The notes beneath the pieces are model-generated. The model was given only the letters and a program-made list of their open reading frames with translations, was not told the origin of the DNA and searched no databases. This document shows, in pieces, positions 33,055-45,089 of a stretch of DNA of 64,000 bases (position 1 is the stretch's first letter; each line of letters opens with the position of its first letter). The position numbers and the translations under genes are program-made. This DNA comes from Maratus speciosus (taxonomy: Eukaryota > Arthropoda > Arachnida > Araneae > Salticidae): NCBI GenBank assembly GCA_963932465.1, contig OZ010799.1, positions 157,786,761 through 157,850,760 of the forward strand, in the 5' to 3' direction.

Positions 33055-33432
33055 TCATTATATATATATATATATATATATATAACCATTAATTAAACAT
33101 AACCTAGCACCATCAAGAACCGTAATATTGTGAATTAAAGCTGTAAGTATAAAATAAAGTGCCAAATAATTAATTATAAGAATTATTATGGAAGAAAAAA
33201 GAAGAAAGTGGACGCCGACAAATAATGGAAAAGCTTATATATTGAATATATATATATATATATATATAACCATTAATTAAACATAACCTACCACCATCAA
33301 AAACTATAATATTATGAATTAAAGCTGTAAGTATAAAAAAAGTGCCAAATAATTTATTATAAGAATTATTATGGAAGAAAAAAGAAGAAAGTGGACACCG
33401 ACAAATAATGGAAAAGCTTATATATTGAATTA
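33055..33432. repeat. Two tandem units of about 187 bp headed by TA microsatellites
   Basis: Each unit starts with a TA run (about 33059-33084 and 33247-33268), then AACCATTAATTAAACATAAC, AGCTGTAAGTATAAA and ATTATGGAAGAAAAAAGAAG, ending AAAGCTTATATATTGAAT. The copies differ at scattered bases (for example GGACGCCG versus GGACACCG). Confidence 0.85.
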
Positions 33433-33608
33433 CGTTATCAAGGGCACATAATTCAATGATATAAGCAATATGGTTGTTTTCTGTGAGAAAAATAAGCTAA
33501 AGCTAAAAATTATTTTTCCTGTGCCCAAACAACCATTAAAATCAAGTGAATTGATTAAAATTGAAAACAGAATAGAAACATATAATATGAAATGGAAAAA
33601 TCAATAAA
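33372..33608 (+). pseudogene. Small unrecognised coding-like frame with one internal stop
   Basis: From the ATG at 33372 a frame of about 78 codons has a single in-frame TAA after about 26 codons. It carries basic and charged residues (EEKRRKWTPTNNGKAYILNY; later FPVPKQPLKSSELIKIENRI). The first 20 codons are also present in the preceding tandem unit. No family is recognised and it may be chance. Confidence 0.2.
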
Positions 33609-34659
33609 ACCTGTTTAAATATTTATAGGATATAAAATAGAAATAATAAACAACATACGGATTAATATTTCAGTATTTTTCAATATATCCACGCGCACAT
33701 GGCTACCAAAATATCGTAAAGATTAAGGTGAATATATATATATATATATATATATGAAAAAACTATAGTTAAATCAAATTAAAACTGACAAAACTAAAAT
33801 TATTTACGTTAAATTTATTTAAACAAGTTCAATATGAAGCATTTTTACCTTAAAGAGTATTAGACATAAAAAAGTATTTTTCGAAATTTCATTTCATCAC
33901 CAACCGATCATAAATCGACAAATAAACGAAATTTTCATTATTTTTTTACGAACGTTCCATCGATGTTCCGCCAATTTTTTTTTATAAACATATATATCCA
34001 CATGAGAAGAACACTCTGTAGTTTTTTCAGATATTTCTGAATATGCCCGAATGGAGACCTTCCTTGTGAGTTTAATAATAAGGTTTAGTCAAACGCTAGC
34101 TTAGTTATTAATTTTATTATTATCCGTAGCAGTATCATTTCTTCTTATAAAAATAGGCACATAAATAACAATTCACATATTTCAACAATTATGCGAACAA
34201 AGCTGCAATTTTTGCTGATGCTACTTTAATACTTTGAAATTTCATGCATAACAAGTTATATTTATAACATTAAATCCAACATATCATCGTTTACTGTACA
34301 TAAAGTAATTTAGATACAAGTACATCTATCTTTCGGTCTTACATCCATCTATTGTCATGAATTTATTTATATAGAACTTACAATGTACACAACACACAGC
34401 ATATATACAATACATGTATTTTAAATATATATATATACAATACATACAAAACGCATAATTCATACAATATCACTAAATAATGTCAATGCGTTTTTGAAAG
34501 AATTTGTATAAAAGTCTGTTTCATTTTTTTAACCATAGTTTTAATATTTATTAGAATTCTCTTTCAATTTTTTAAATCATGAAATATAAAATAGCATCTT
34601 GTGATGATTAAAGCAACACATTTTTCCATTTTTATTTTAATTAAGGATTAACGCACCAT
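33433..34659. other. AT-rich stretch with a third TA microsatellite
   Basis: A TA run lies at about 33731-33756. The rest is AT-rich, with poly-T runs and no gene. A minor ACATACAA-type low-complexity patch lies at about 34400-34455. Confidence 0.4.
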
Positions 34660-34972
34660 TTTTGAAGCAATCAAAATTGATTTTTTTTAATTTAATGCAT
34701 AAAATTATTCAAACGAAAATCAAAGCAGCTTTTGTGCTTTCTAAATGTTATAGGGAAAGAAAAATTCCGAACAGAAAAGAATTATTTTTGTAAAAGCAAT
34801 CATCTTTAAATAAAGGAAAAGCGACATAAAACAAACATTTATTCTGTTCAAAGAACCCAATTGAAAAGAAAAATGATCTAATTAGTTCTTCTCTCCAAAA
34901 ATAGGTTGTTTTCAGAGCCGTGTTTTTTCTTTGGTACTAGACGGTGATCTTTAGCTTCTAGATTGGTTAATT
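34660..34972. repeat. Composite repeat P fragment, left of LTR element
   Basis: Module A/B sequence ending CTAGATTGGTTAATT, which continues after the LTR element at 41474 as AATTAATGGAAATTAAATG. It serves as the empty-site reference for the insertion. Confidence 0.6.
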
Positions 34973-37269
34973 TGTTGTGTCTTACCACAACAAAAATCAA
35001 TCCCACAATTCAAACTGAGAAAACAAAATTGTAAGAAAGAGTAATGCTGTGATAAAAGACAACACAAAAATAATAAAATTAAAATTTATTTACTACTTTA
35101 TTTACTGACATGACACTTATTTCTAAACTTCCTAAAACCATTATTTAAAATCATTAACTTATCCCATGAAAAATACAATCCCTTATATAACACTTATTCC
35201 ATTAACATTAATCCCATTAAAATCATAATTACTACCCCCTTAAATCATCTTAAATTAAAACTTCCCTTATTAATTAAATAAAACAGTTAAATTTAATAAT
35301 TAACAAAAATTAATGTTGATTGGCGTTGTGAACAATCAACTCTAAAATTGAGAAACCCGCAATAACCAGATCCTAGTCTAGAGATCACTATTAATTAATT
35401 ATATTTAAATTTAATCTTCCCGAGCCATGCACTTCACATAACTCCTTAAAAAAAATTAAAATTTAATCCCAAGTCATGTACTACACATGACTTCTTCAAA
35501 AGACAAATCTCTCTTCAATTTATTCCAAGAACTCAGCAGACACAATTAAATTCAAGAAAATAATGAAAATTACAACTCAATTACCTAAACACCTTACAAG
35601 AATTAACCACAACAATAATCCAAAATCACGTTACTAAAATCTAACTTCCAGACAATCTTAACTAACTTCAAGAATAAAATTATTTCTGCCAAGTTAATCC
35701 TGAAAAGACCCCACCTTAATGTGAGTAAAATCTCTTACATTACCTGAAAAATAGTGCTTACAAATTAAGGATGTACACTGCAGTAATTACAAGCAAAATA
35801 GGGATGACAAAATTTAAGTTTAATTCATCTATTATTCTTTTACAAAAATGAGTTCAATTACCAACAAACAATACTTCATAATGAAGCTTTCCTGATTCAG
35901 TACATACTTAATACAATTTCTTTCTTACTCATAACATTCAATTAATAAAAAATATTCGTTCTTCCTTTACTAATAATTATTGTCACTTAAAAATTTGCAC
36001 CATTTTACAATATTATTATAATTACTAAGACTAACATCCCTAAAAATAAATTTCTGTATTAGGAGCTACTGGCAGTAATAATAAAAAAAAATGTGGAAGG
36101 CTTACATTCCACTATCTAATTGGCCAAATAAAATAAAATAAAACTCGCGTAAAATAAAACATGCAATAAAAGTTAGCAGAACAAATAGAAAGAAAGAAGA
36201 CTTAGCCGGGGCCCCACGACATCTTCTACAATCTCAAGGCAGCTTCCACTTCAAGAACCTACTCAGATCGCTGTTGCCTCTCCAACTGACGAAAAATCTT
36301 CCTGCTTCCCGCCAACACCTTTTACTCCATTTTTTGCCACATATGCGCACAGGGTAAATAGTGCAATGAAAATAACACTTGAACAGTAAAATTTATTTAA
36401 TTTAGTTAATTACTTGCATCAAAATGAGAGAAACCAGCTACAAAAGCTTTGAGAATTCTTCACAAAAATGCTTGATTAGGAAGATTTATTGTTATTAAAT
36501 TTAAACTTGAAGCATATCCCTGCGCGCCATTTGATCACGTGACGACGCTCGTTCCTTCCTCTGACGTCACCTCAGGCGGGAAACTTATCCAACGCTGCAT
36601 CATTTATGGTGTTGCAGTTACAGTTAGCAAATGAAAGAATGTGAAAATTAAGATTGATAGAACAGAAAAATAAAGGAAAAAACCATTAATTTGAATTACC
36701 TTTAAACTTTCAAAAATATTAAAATAAATACCAGTAGCTCAAAAATAAAATAACCTCGTTTCCAGTAGCTCCATGGTTAATATTTTAAACATTGATTCCA
36801 AAATATTGAAAAATTACTAATATTGCAAAATACACATTTGATGGTTGATAAACAATCTAATTAGCTGGAAATACACATTTTAGAGACTAAACACTGATGT
36901 GGAGAAGTTGCGCACTCTTCAACTCACCAATTGCCAATCAATAAAATATGGCTTCCACCAACCAATCTGTCTTCACAGCCAAACAAACATACCAAAATAT
37001 TTAATTTAAAATGAGCTTTGTGGACAGTGTGAATTCATCCCAATAGTTTCATAAAATTCTGTGCCAATACTTTAACAATAATACCTTATAACACTTAATT
37101 ATTTACTTTTAACTGACTTTAATTTACCCAAAACAAAGATCGTTACTTTGTAAACAAACCGACCGTGAGTGACAAAAGTTAAGTAAAAATATCGTTGAAA
37201 TAAGTTAAAATATAGCAATTAAAATTCATAAATGATTAATATGATAATTTTATAAGCTACGACATAACA
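34973..37269 (-). repeat. LTR, 3' copy in element orientation
   Basis: About 2.3 kb, near-identical to 39241-41473 except for scattered substitutions and an extra segment of about 65 bp near 35095-35180 that the other copy lacks. It contains no supported gene. Confidence 0.88.
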
Positions 37270-37270
37270 C

Positions 37271-37290
37271 AATACCCCCTTTTCCGCCTA
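37271..37290 (-). promoter_or_regulatory. Polypurine tract of LTR element
   Basis: On the reverse strand GGCGGAAAAGGGGG lies just upstream of the LTR start TGTTATGTCG, where plus-strand DNA synthesis would be primed. Confidence 0.7.
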
Positions 37291-39217
37291 AAAATTTTGG
37301 CACAAAATTTTTGACACAATTTTTCTCGCAACAAATAAAGCTACTAAATATAGTAAATACATTCTCACATAACATAAAGGAGCAAGTTGTGAGTTTGCAA
37401 CCTTTATAACCCTTAAGTTACAAAACATAAAACCAAAATTAAAAACATAAAATACCACAAAACATAAAGGAACGCAACTTGTGAGGTTGCTTCCTTTATA
37501 AACCAAAACATAAAAACCATAATACACATAAAAATCGAACACAAAAACATTACAATACAATCTTCTCACCAGGGTATACATAATGTGAGGCCATATCTCC
37601 ATATGCAGCTTCCTCCGTTCTCTGCTTGAAAAATTGGTCCATATCATTCCGTCTCCTAGAATTTTACATTACAAAAGAAAAACCCAGACAAGCCCTAACA
37701 CTACGAAACCCAATTTTAAGTTTAACTGCATAATTAAAATTATCTTTAAAAAATTTATTCTTTCAACTAACAATCCCTCAAATACCCAATTGCATCTACC
37801 AGACTCCCCGATTGCCTGTTCTGGTAATTATACAAATTAAAACATTAGCGCTCACAGAGTCCAAAATTCAGCAAAAGAAAAATTTTTTTTTTTAGGAATG
37901 TCAATCAAAATTCAAATTCTTTACTTTCATTTCATACTTTAATACAATTGTTACTACAAATTTTACCCGCCAAGACAAGTCACCCCTGAGGCTTGTTCAT
38001 TTAATTACAGAAATTACAACAATAACCTCTAGACTGACTCCCCATTTTAGCATACCCACAATTTTCCCAAAATGCCAAAATCAAAATTTTGAAAAATTTT
38101 TACCATAGTCAAATGAATCATACTTTAATTAAAAAAAAATGTATACGCCAATACTGTCACCCCTTAGGCTTGTTCCGATAAATCACAATTTAAAACAGTA
38201 GCCTTCGAGATTCCCAATTTTAGCAGCACCAATGTATTTCAAAAAGGACAAAACAAAATTTAAAATTAATTATTACCATTGCATTATACTTTAATAATAT
38301 TGCACAAAAATTTGCTACACTAGTCACCCATGAGGCTTGTTCAAGTAAATATAAATATTTAAAACAATAGCCCTTAGATTCCCAATTTTAGCAAAACAAA
38401 ACTTACCGAATGGAATAATTCAATAAAAAAAAACATTTAATACTGCCCCCAGTTCTTTAAAAACAATGAATTAACCTGATTAGAGATCCATGCGAACCTG
38501 TTCTGGTAATTACAAACAATTAAAACAATGGAACAAAAGATCCCCAACTTTGGCCAAAACAACATTTTTCCAGAATGAGTAAGCAAACTGTATAATTTTT
38601 TAATTTTACAATTATAGAAACAAAACACTAAGTTTGCAAAAAAAATTTCAAAATTTGTCATCACGGTTGTCTGCTGACATAAGTTAAATTACCCCAAATA
38701 AACCGCCAAAATTTATCTAAAAATTATCCCAACACATAATGAATTTATTTAAAATGCAATTCCTAAAGTCGTTCTTTAAATTTCTCTCCCATTACATCAT
38801 TGATAACTTGTTTAGTTAATTAAAAGAATTACAACAGTAGCCATCAAAAGTGCAATTTTAGAGAAACCAAAAACAAAATTTCAAGAATTACTAAAATCTA
38901 AAAACTTTAATTAAATCCCACACAAAACTTTAAATCTATAGCTCCCTCAATTACTTAATTCAGTGTGATACATATTGCCATAATAAAACTCTTAATTTAC
39001 ATAAAACATTTCATAATAAATAACACATTTCAAATATTGTCACTATTCACACTCTTACACCAAAATAATGAACAGAATAAAATATAAAAATAATACACAA
39101 ATGGGCTTTTCACACTGTCCTCCATCTCGTACAAAATACTTTATCAAATTAAACACCATACCAAAAATTTACATAACTGCAGTGTACTATTATTAATATA
39201 TAATGATCCACTAGACT

Positions 39218-39236
39218 AACAGCACGGCACCAAAAA
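39218..39236 (-). promoter_or_regulatory. Primer-binding-like site of LTR element
   Basis: On the reverse strand TGGTGCCGTGCTG follows the LTR end after a gap of a few bases. It starts with TGG as expected for pairing with a tRNA CCA end. The matching tRNA was not determined. Confidence 0.5.
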
Positions 39237-39240
39237 TCTG

Positions 39241-41473
39241 TGTTGTGTCTTACCACAACAAAATCAATCACACAATTCAGACTGAGAAAACAAAATTGTA
39301 AGAAAGAGTAATGCTGTGATAAAAGACAACACAAAAATATAAAATTAACTTTATGTACTACTTTTATTGGCATGAAACAAAATTCCTTATATAACACTTA
39401 TTCCATTAACATTAATCCCATTAAAATCATAATTACTACCCCCTTAAATCATCTTAAATTAAAACTTCCCTTATTAATTAAATAAAACAGTTAAATTTAA
39501 TAATTAACAAAAATTAATGTTGATTGGCGTTGTGAACAATCAACTCTAAAATTGAGAAACCCGCAATAACCAGATCCTAGTCTAGAGATCACTATTAATT
39601 AATTATATTTAAATTTAATCTTCCCGAGCCATGCACTTCACATAACTCCTTAAAAAAAATTAAAATTTAATCCCAAGTCATGTACTACACATGACTTCTT
39701 CAAAAGACAAATCTCTCTTCAATTTATTCCAAGAACTCAGCAGACACAATTAAATTCAAGAAAATAATGAAAATTAAAACTTAATTACCTAAACACCTTA
39801 CAAGAATTAACCACAACAATAATCCAAAATCACGTTACTAAAATCTAACTTCCAGACAATCTTAACTAACTTCAAGAATAAAATTATTTCTGCCAAGTTA
39901 ATCCTGAAAAGACCCCACCTTAATGTGAGTAAAATCTCTTACATTACCTGAAAAATAGTGCTTACAAATTAAGGATGTACACTGCAGTAATTACAAGCAA
40001 AATAGGGATGACAAAATTTAAGTTTAATTCATCTATTATTCTTTTACAAAAATGAGTTCAATTACCAACAAACAATACTTCATAATGAAGCTTTCCTGAT
40101 TCAGTACATACTTAATACAATTTCTTTCTTACTCATAACATTCAATTAATAAAAAATATTCGTTCTTCCTTTACTAATAATTATTGTCACTTAAAAATTT
40201 GCACCATTTTACAATATTATTATAATTACTAAGACTAACATCCCTAAAAATAAATTTCTGTATTAGGAGCTACTGGCAGTAATAATAAAAAAAAATGTGG
40301 AAGGCTTACATTCCACTATCTAATTGGCCAAATAAAATAAAATAAAACTCGCGTAAAATAAAACATGCAATAAAAGTTAGCAGAACAAATAGAAAGAAAG
40401 AAGACTTAGCCGGGGCCCCACGACATCTTCTACAATCTCAAGGCAGCTTCCACTTCAAGAACCTACTCAGATCGCTGTTGCCTCTCCAACTGACGAAAAA
40501 TCTTCCTGCTTCCCGCCAACACCTTTTACTCCATTTTTTGCCACATATGCGCACAGGGTAAATAGTGCAATGAAAATAACACTTGAACAGTAAAATTTAT
40601 TTAATTTAGTTAATTACTTGCATCAAAATGAGAGAAACCAGCTACAAAAGCTTTGAGAATTCTTCACAAAAATGCTTGATTAGGAAGATTTATTGTTATT
40701 AAATTTAAACTTGAAGCATATCCCTGCGCGCCATTTGATCACGTGACGACGCTCGTTCCTTCCTCTGACGTCACCTCAGGCGGGAAACTTATCCAACGCT
40801 GCATCATTTATGGTGTTGCAGTTACAGTTAGCAAATGAAAGAATGTGAAAATTAAGATTGATAGAACAGAAAAATAAAGGAAAAAACCATTAATTTGAAT
40901 TACCTTTAAACTTTCAAAAATATTAAAATAAATACCAGTAGCTCAAAAATAAAATAACCTCGTTTCCAGTAGCTCCATGGTTAATATTTTAAACATTGAT
41001 TCCAAAATATTGAAAAATTACTAATATTGCAAAATACACATTTGATGGTTGATAAACAATCTAATTAGCTGGAAATACACATTTTAGAGACTAAACACTG
41101 ATGTGGAGAAGTTGCGCACTCTTCAACTCACCAATTGCCAATCAATAAAATATGGCTTCCACCAACCAATCTGTCTTCACAGCCAAACAAACATACCAAA
41201 ATATTTAATTTAAAATGAGCTTTGTGGACAGTGTGAATTCATCCCAATAGTTTCATAAAATTCTGTGCCAATACTTTAACAATAATACCTTATAACACTT
41301 AATTATTTACTTTTAACTGACTTTAATTTACCCAAAACAAAGATCGTTACTTTGTAAACAAACCGACCGTGAGTGACAAAAGTTAAGTAAAAATATCGTT
41401 GAAATAAGTTAAAATATAGCAATTAAAATTCATAAATTATTAATATGATAATTTTATAAGCTACGACATAACA
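39241..41473 (-). repeat. LTR, 5' copy in element orientation
   Basis: About 2.23 kb, the partner of 34973-37269, lacking about 65 bp near 39360-39385. The high similarity between LTRs indicates a recent insertion. The right flank AATT (41474-41477) matches AATT at 34969-34972. Confidence 0.88.
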
Positions 41474-42670
41474 AATTAATGGAAATTAAATGTAATTAAG
41501 GAAGCTACAAATATGAATGGACACTTTATATAAATGCACTATGATTCTTTATCGTGCGAAAAAGTGTAAAGCAAAAAATGATACAAATGCTTGTAAAAAA
41601 TTTATACTGTAAATTAATTAATTGATTAATTAATAAGAAATAATAATAATAATGTCCATTTTATTAGATCCATTTAAAAATTATAGTTTAAATAATCATT
41701 AGAAATCTCTTTCAAATGTCTTTTAAATGTTAGAAGAAAAAGAAAATTTCTTATAAAAAAGAATAACTTTTGCAAAAGGAACCATCTTTAAACAAAAGAA
41801 AATGATATAAAACAAACATATATTCTGTTCAAAGAACTCACATGCAAATAAAAATGATCTAATTACTTCACTCCAAAAATAGGTTGTTTTCAGAGCAATG
41901 TTTTTTCTTTGGTTCAAGACGGTGATATTTAGCTGCTAGATTGGTTAATTAATGGAAATGTAATATAATTAAGGAAGCTACAAATATGAATGGACACTTT
42001 ATATAAATGCACTGATTTTTTATCGGGCGAAAAAGAGTAAAGCAAAAAATGATATAAATGTTTCTAAAAAGTTTATACTGTATGTTAATTAATTGATATA
42101 TTAATAAATAATAATAATAATAATATGCATTATATTAGATCCATTTTAAAAACTATAGTTTAAATATTAATTATAATTCTCTTTCAATTCTCTTTTAAAT
42201 GTTAGAAGATAAAGAAAATTCCGAATAGAAAAGAATTACTTTTGCAAAAGGAACCATCTTTAAACAAAAGAAAATGATATAAAACAAACATTTATTCTGT
42301 TCAAAGAGTTCACATGCAAAGAAAAAAGATCTAATTACTTCTCTCGAAAAACAGATTGATTTCAGGGAGTATTTTTTCTTTATTTTTAGACGGTCATATT
42401 AGTTTTAGTTCTTCTAGTTTGATTAATAAAGGGAAATGTAATATAATAATTAAGGAAGGTACAAATATCCATGGTCACTTGATATAAAGGGATTGACTAT
42501 TGACTAGGCGAAAGGGTATAAAACAAAAAATCGATGCAAATTCTTCTGGAAATTTTAAAATTTAAATTAATTAATTGATTAATTAATTATTAAAAGTAAT
42601 AACAGTAATGTCCATTTTATTAGATCCATTTTTAAAACTGTGGTTTAACTATTAATTAGAATTCTCTTTC
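41474..42670. repeat. Composite repeat P, three diverged units
   Basis: The landmark GGTTAATTAATGG/GGAAATGTAATATAATTAAG-type sequence and CAAAAGGAACCATCTTTAAA recur near 41474, 41940 and 42430, a period near 450-500 bp. The reverse frame 41723-41917 is a shadow. Confidence 0.6.
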
Positions 42671-43240
42671 ATTATTTTAAATCTTGAAATTGAAGATAAA
42701 TTCTTGTGATAATAGAAATAACATTTTTTTTTTCGAAATTAATGGCTAAAGTATCATTTATGTAACCCATCATATCTGATTTTTTAAAATCTACACTATA
42801 TATGTAAAATCCTAGTGAAACGAATTTATCGAAGGATTTTATGAGAAGACTCATTAAACGGCCGATTATGTTTCACAGCCTGTTCTCCTAAAATATGGAA
42901 CGTTTGGCGGTGAATTTAATACTAATAATTCGTATTGATTCACAGGTGTCAAAAGTCGTATTAGAATTTAAAAATTTCAATTAGTTATCGAGATATTAAG
43001 TATATTTTAAATCGCATTTCTGTAATGATGGCAACTAAATGACTCAAGTTTTGTGGAAAAAGGGAGAAAAGTGGTTAATGGTAGGGATTATTAGATTTAT
43101 TCTTTTTCGTCATTTTGAAATTGAAATTGAAAAGTGAAATTATTAAAAACAGAAAGAAATTTTTAAAATAAGAATTAAATGATCAGGCAGAAAATAAGGA
43201 AAATTACGTCAAAATATATGTAAATATTAAAAAAGTACGA
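42671..43240. other. AT-rich stretch, no recognised feature
   Basis: No gene or repeat recognised; the reverse frame 42672-42854 is not supported. Confidence 0.35.
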
Positions 43241-43700
43241 AAACTTTAAAATAATAAAATTATTACACGCGAAACGCATGTGATAATTACGTCATATGTA
43301 AAATGCCCAAATATTAAAAATCCTCATATTTAAAGTGCTTAAAATAATAAAATTATTACACGCGAAACGCTTTTAAAAGTGATAATTACGTCACATGTAA
43401 AATGTCTAAATGTTAAATATCGTCATATTTAAAGTGCCAAATTTGTTAAAATTATTAATAGTGAAACACTATTAAAGGTGAATATTAGGTAATATTTGAA
43501 AAGCTCAAATTATTCCGAAACACTTTAAATTAAATAATATATGTACCAGTGAATCTTAACAGAGAAAAAAATAACTTTAAAATAAATAAATTGTAACATG
43601 AAAAATGTATTTAATAGTGAATATTACGTCATATATTAAAACGACGCATTTAAAATGATTTTCATTCCGGAGAATTTTGATGTGACGTTTCATGGGATAA
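43241..43700. repeat. Degenerate tandem repeat of about 95 bp with TTACGTCA words
   Basis: AATAATAAAATTATTACACG and GCGAAACGC recur at about 43249 and 43343, with a diverged third unit near 43448. ATTACGTCA(C/T)AT lies about 40 bp further in each. A last ATTACGTCATAT is at about 43622. Confidence 0.6.
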
Positions 43701-44439
43701 AAGTAGTGCGGCTAGCAAATTTGTTTATACATTGCATCACTTGATGCAGCATAAATACAGGTAAATGTATGCGTAAAATACTTTCGATTTATTTTGTACT
43801 ATTCGATAAATACATATTAGAAAATTCGGTTATTCTTATTAATTAATATAAACAATAAACTGTGTAAAAATAACACGAAAATATGCATGATGGTGTATTA
43901 AAATAGAAAAAAGTATTCACGAATAAGCCATACCTGTTCCTGAAAATATCCGAAACTCGATCAAAACATAAAATGTAAGCATAAAATTTTAAAACACAAT
44001 GCTTTTCAAAAACGTGGTTCTGAAACCTATTTTCAAGCAGACTGAGTTTTTTAACCTCGAATCCAAAAGAAGAATATTGTCCATAGAGCCGTAATAAAAG
44101 TAAGAAAGATAGCGACATTTTTAACCTAACCATTTTAGACAAGCTGATTTTCAAATGTGTAATTGATCTTACTTATCAATCCCGGAAGCTGCCATCAGTT
44201 GTTATGATAGCGATGGATGAGGCCATGGTAACCGAAAAATGCCCATTCAGACGGAAAAGCATGGCAACTCGATTACAGAAGATCGCCGCCGTTATAATGG
44301 TAATATCATTCAATCTTCAGTAACATGCTATTATTTTTTTTTAATAGGGCACACTACTACGTTTTTAGAGCTACGAATCATGAACGGGGGTTGGTGGGCG
44401 TAGCTTGCAGGGGCCTGAGCCCCCTAGTTTAGTTTATAA
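43701..44439. other. Unassigned stretch with Helitron-like hairpin terminus
   Basis: A reverse frame of 103 codons (43843-44154) has a hydrophobic start but no recognised family. At 44410-44428 the sequence GGGGCCTGAGCCCC followed by CTAGT forms a hairpin directly before CTAG-T, as at a Helitron 3' end. Confidence 0.35.
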
Positions 44440-45087
44440 AATTATTCAAAGGAAAATCAAGGCAGCTCATTTTTTGAAACTACATTAGAAGATTTACATA
44501 ATCATTTAATACATTTTAGAAGGATTTTAGAAGGATTGAAGGATTTAGAAGGATTAATTAAATTTGAATTTATAGGGATTTTTATCAATATTTATAACGC
44601 ACTCAAATCTTTTATTTTAAATATTTTTCTTAGTATTTTGTAGAATTAGGAAATGTACAAATATAATATTCTTACAATGGAAATAATAGAAATATGGAAA
44701 TATTTCCGAATTGAAATCCCCCCCCCCCCCCCACCGTCAAGAAAGCTGAAAAGATGCAAACGCAAAAGAAATCATCCTTTTAAAAATATTTTTGTTTTGT
44801 GTAGCCAGTAATGCTTTTGGAACAAAATAAAGTAATGTATCTATAACTCATTCTGTACTGCATTATTATTAATCGATGTATTAAAGGAATTTTATAACAA
44901 GTTATTTTAATGGTACTTATAAGTGCCGTCAGTAAATAAAGGGTTAAACAAACTAAAAGGGATATAAAACAGACATTTATTCCAGAACTCACATACAAAG
45001 AAAATATATCTAATTACTTCACTGGAGAAATAGGTTAGTTTCAGAGCAGTACTTTTTCTTTGGTTCTAGACAGTGATATTTACATTC
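44440..45087. repeat. Composite repeat P fragment with poly-C run
   Basis: Diverged module B sequence at about 44930-45085 (GAACTCACATACAAAGAAAA, TCTAATTACTTCACTGGAGA), preceded by AT-rich DNA. A run of about 14 C lies at 44719-44732. AGAAGGATT is repeated several times at about 44519-44562. Confidence 0.5.
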
Positions 45088-45089
45088 TA

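Larger units (their letters stand above)
37270..39240 (-). mobile_element. Interior of LTR element: degenerate tandem array
   Basis: The landmark (C)TTGTTC or CTGTTCTGGTAATTA, followed by ...AAAACA(A/G)TAGCC... and CCCAATTTTAGC, recurs at about 37816, 37992, 38169, 38336, 38498 and 38817. Spacings are about 160-177 bp, with one double gap that contains a weaker unit near 38667. The interior is thus mostly six or seven diverged units. Reverse frames here (37288-37647, 38437-38664, 39149-39397) are low-complexity and not recognised as gag, protease, RT or integrase. Confidence 0.7.
34973..41473 (-). mobile_element. Non-coding LTR retrotransposon (LARD-like), 6.5 kb
   Basis: Two long direct repeats (34973-37269 and 39241-41473) enclose a 1.97-kb interior with no gag or pol. 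On the reverse strand the LTRs begin TGTTATGTCG and end GACACAACA (TG...CA). A polypurine tract (GGCGGAAAAGGGGG) lies next to the downstream LTR, and a TGGTGCCGTGCTG primer-binding-like site next to the upstream one, fixing the orientation. AATT flanks both ends. Replication would need proteins from another element. Confidence 0.85.

Noticed and set aside
37288..37647. Reverse frame of 119 codons in the LTR element interior, possible env or gag remnant
   Set aside because: Composition is dominated by F, Y, V and L from AT-rich sequence; no retroviral domain or zinc knuckle is visible.
43843..44154. Reverse frame of 103 codons with a hydrophobic N-terminus, possible secreted protein
   Set aside because: AT-driven composition, no processing-site or cysteine pattern, no neighbouring exon signals, and location among repeats.
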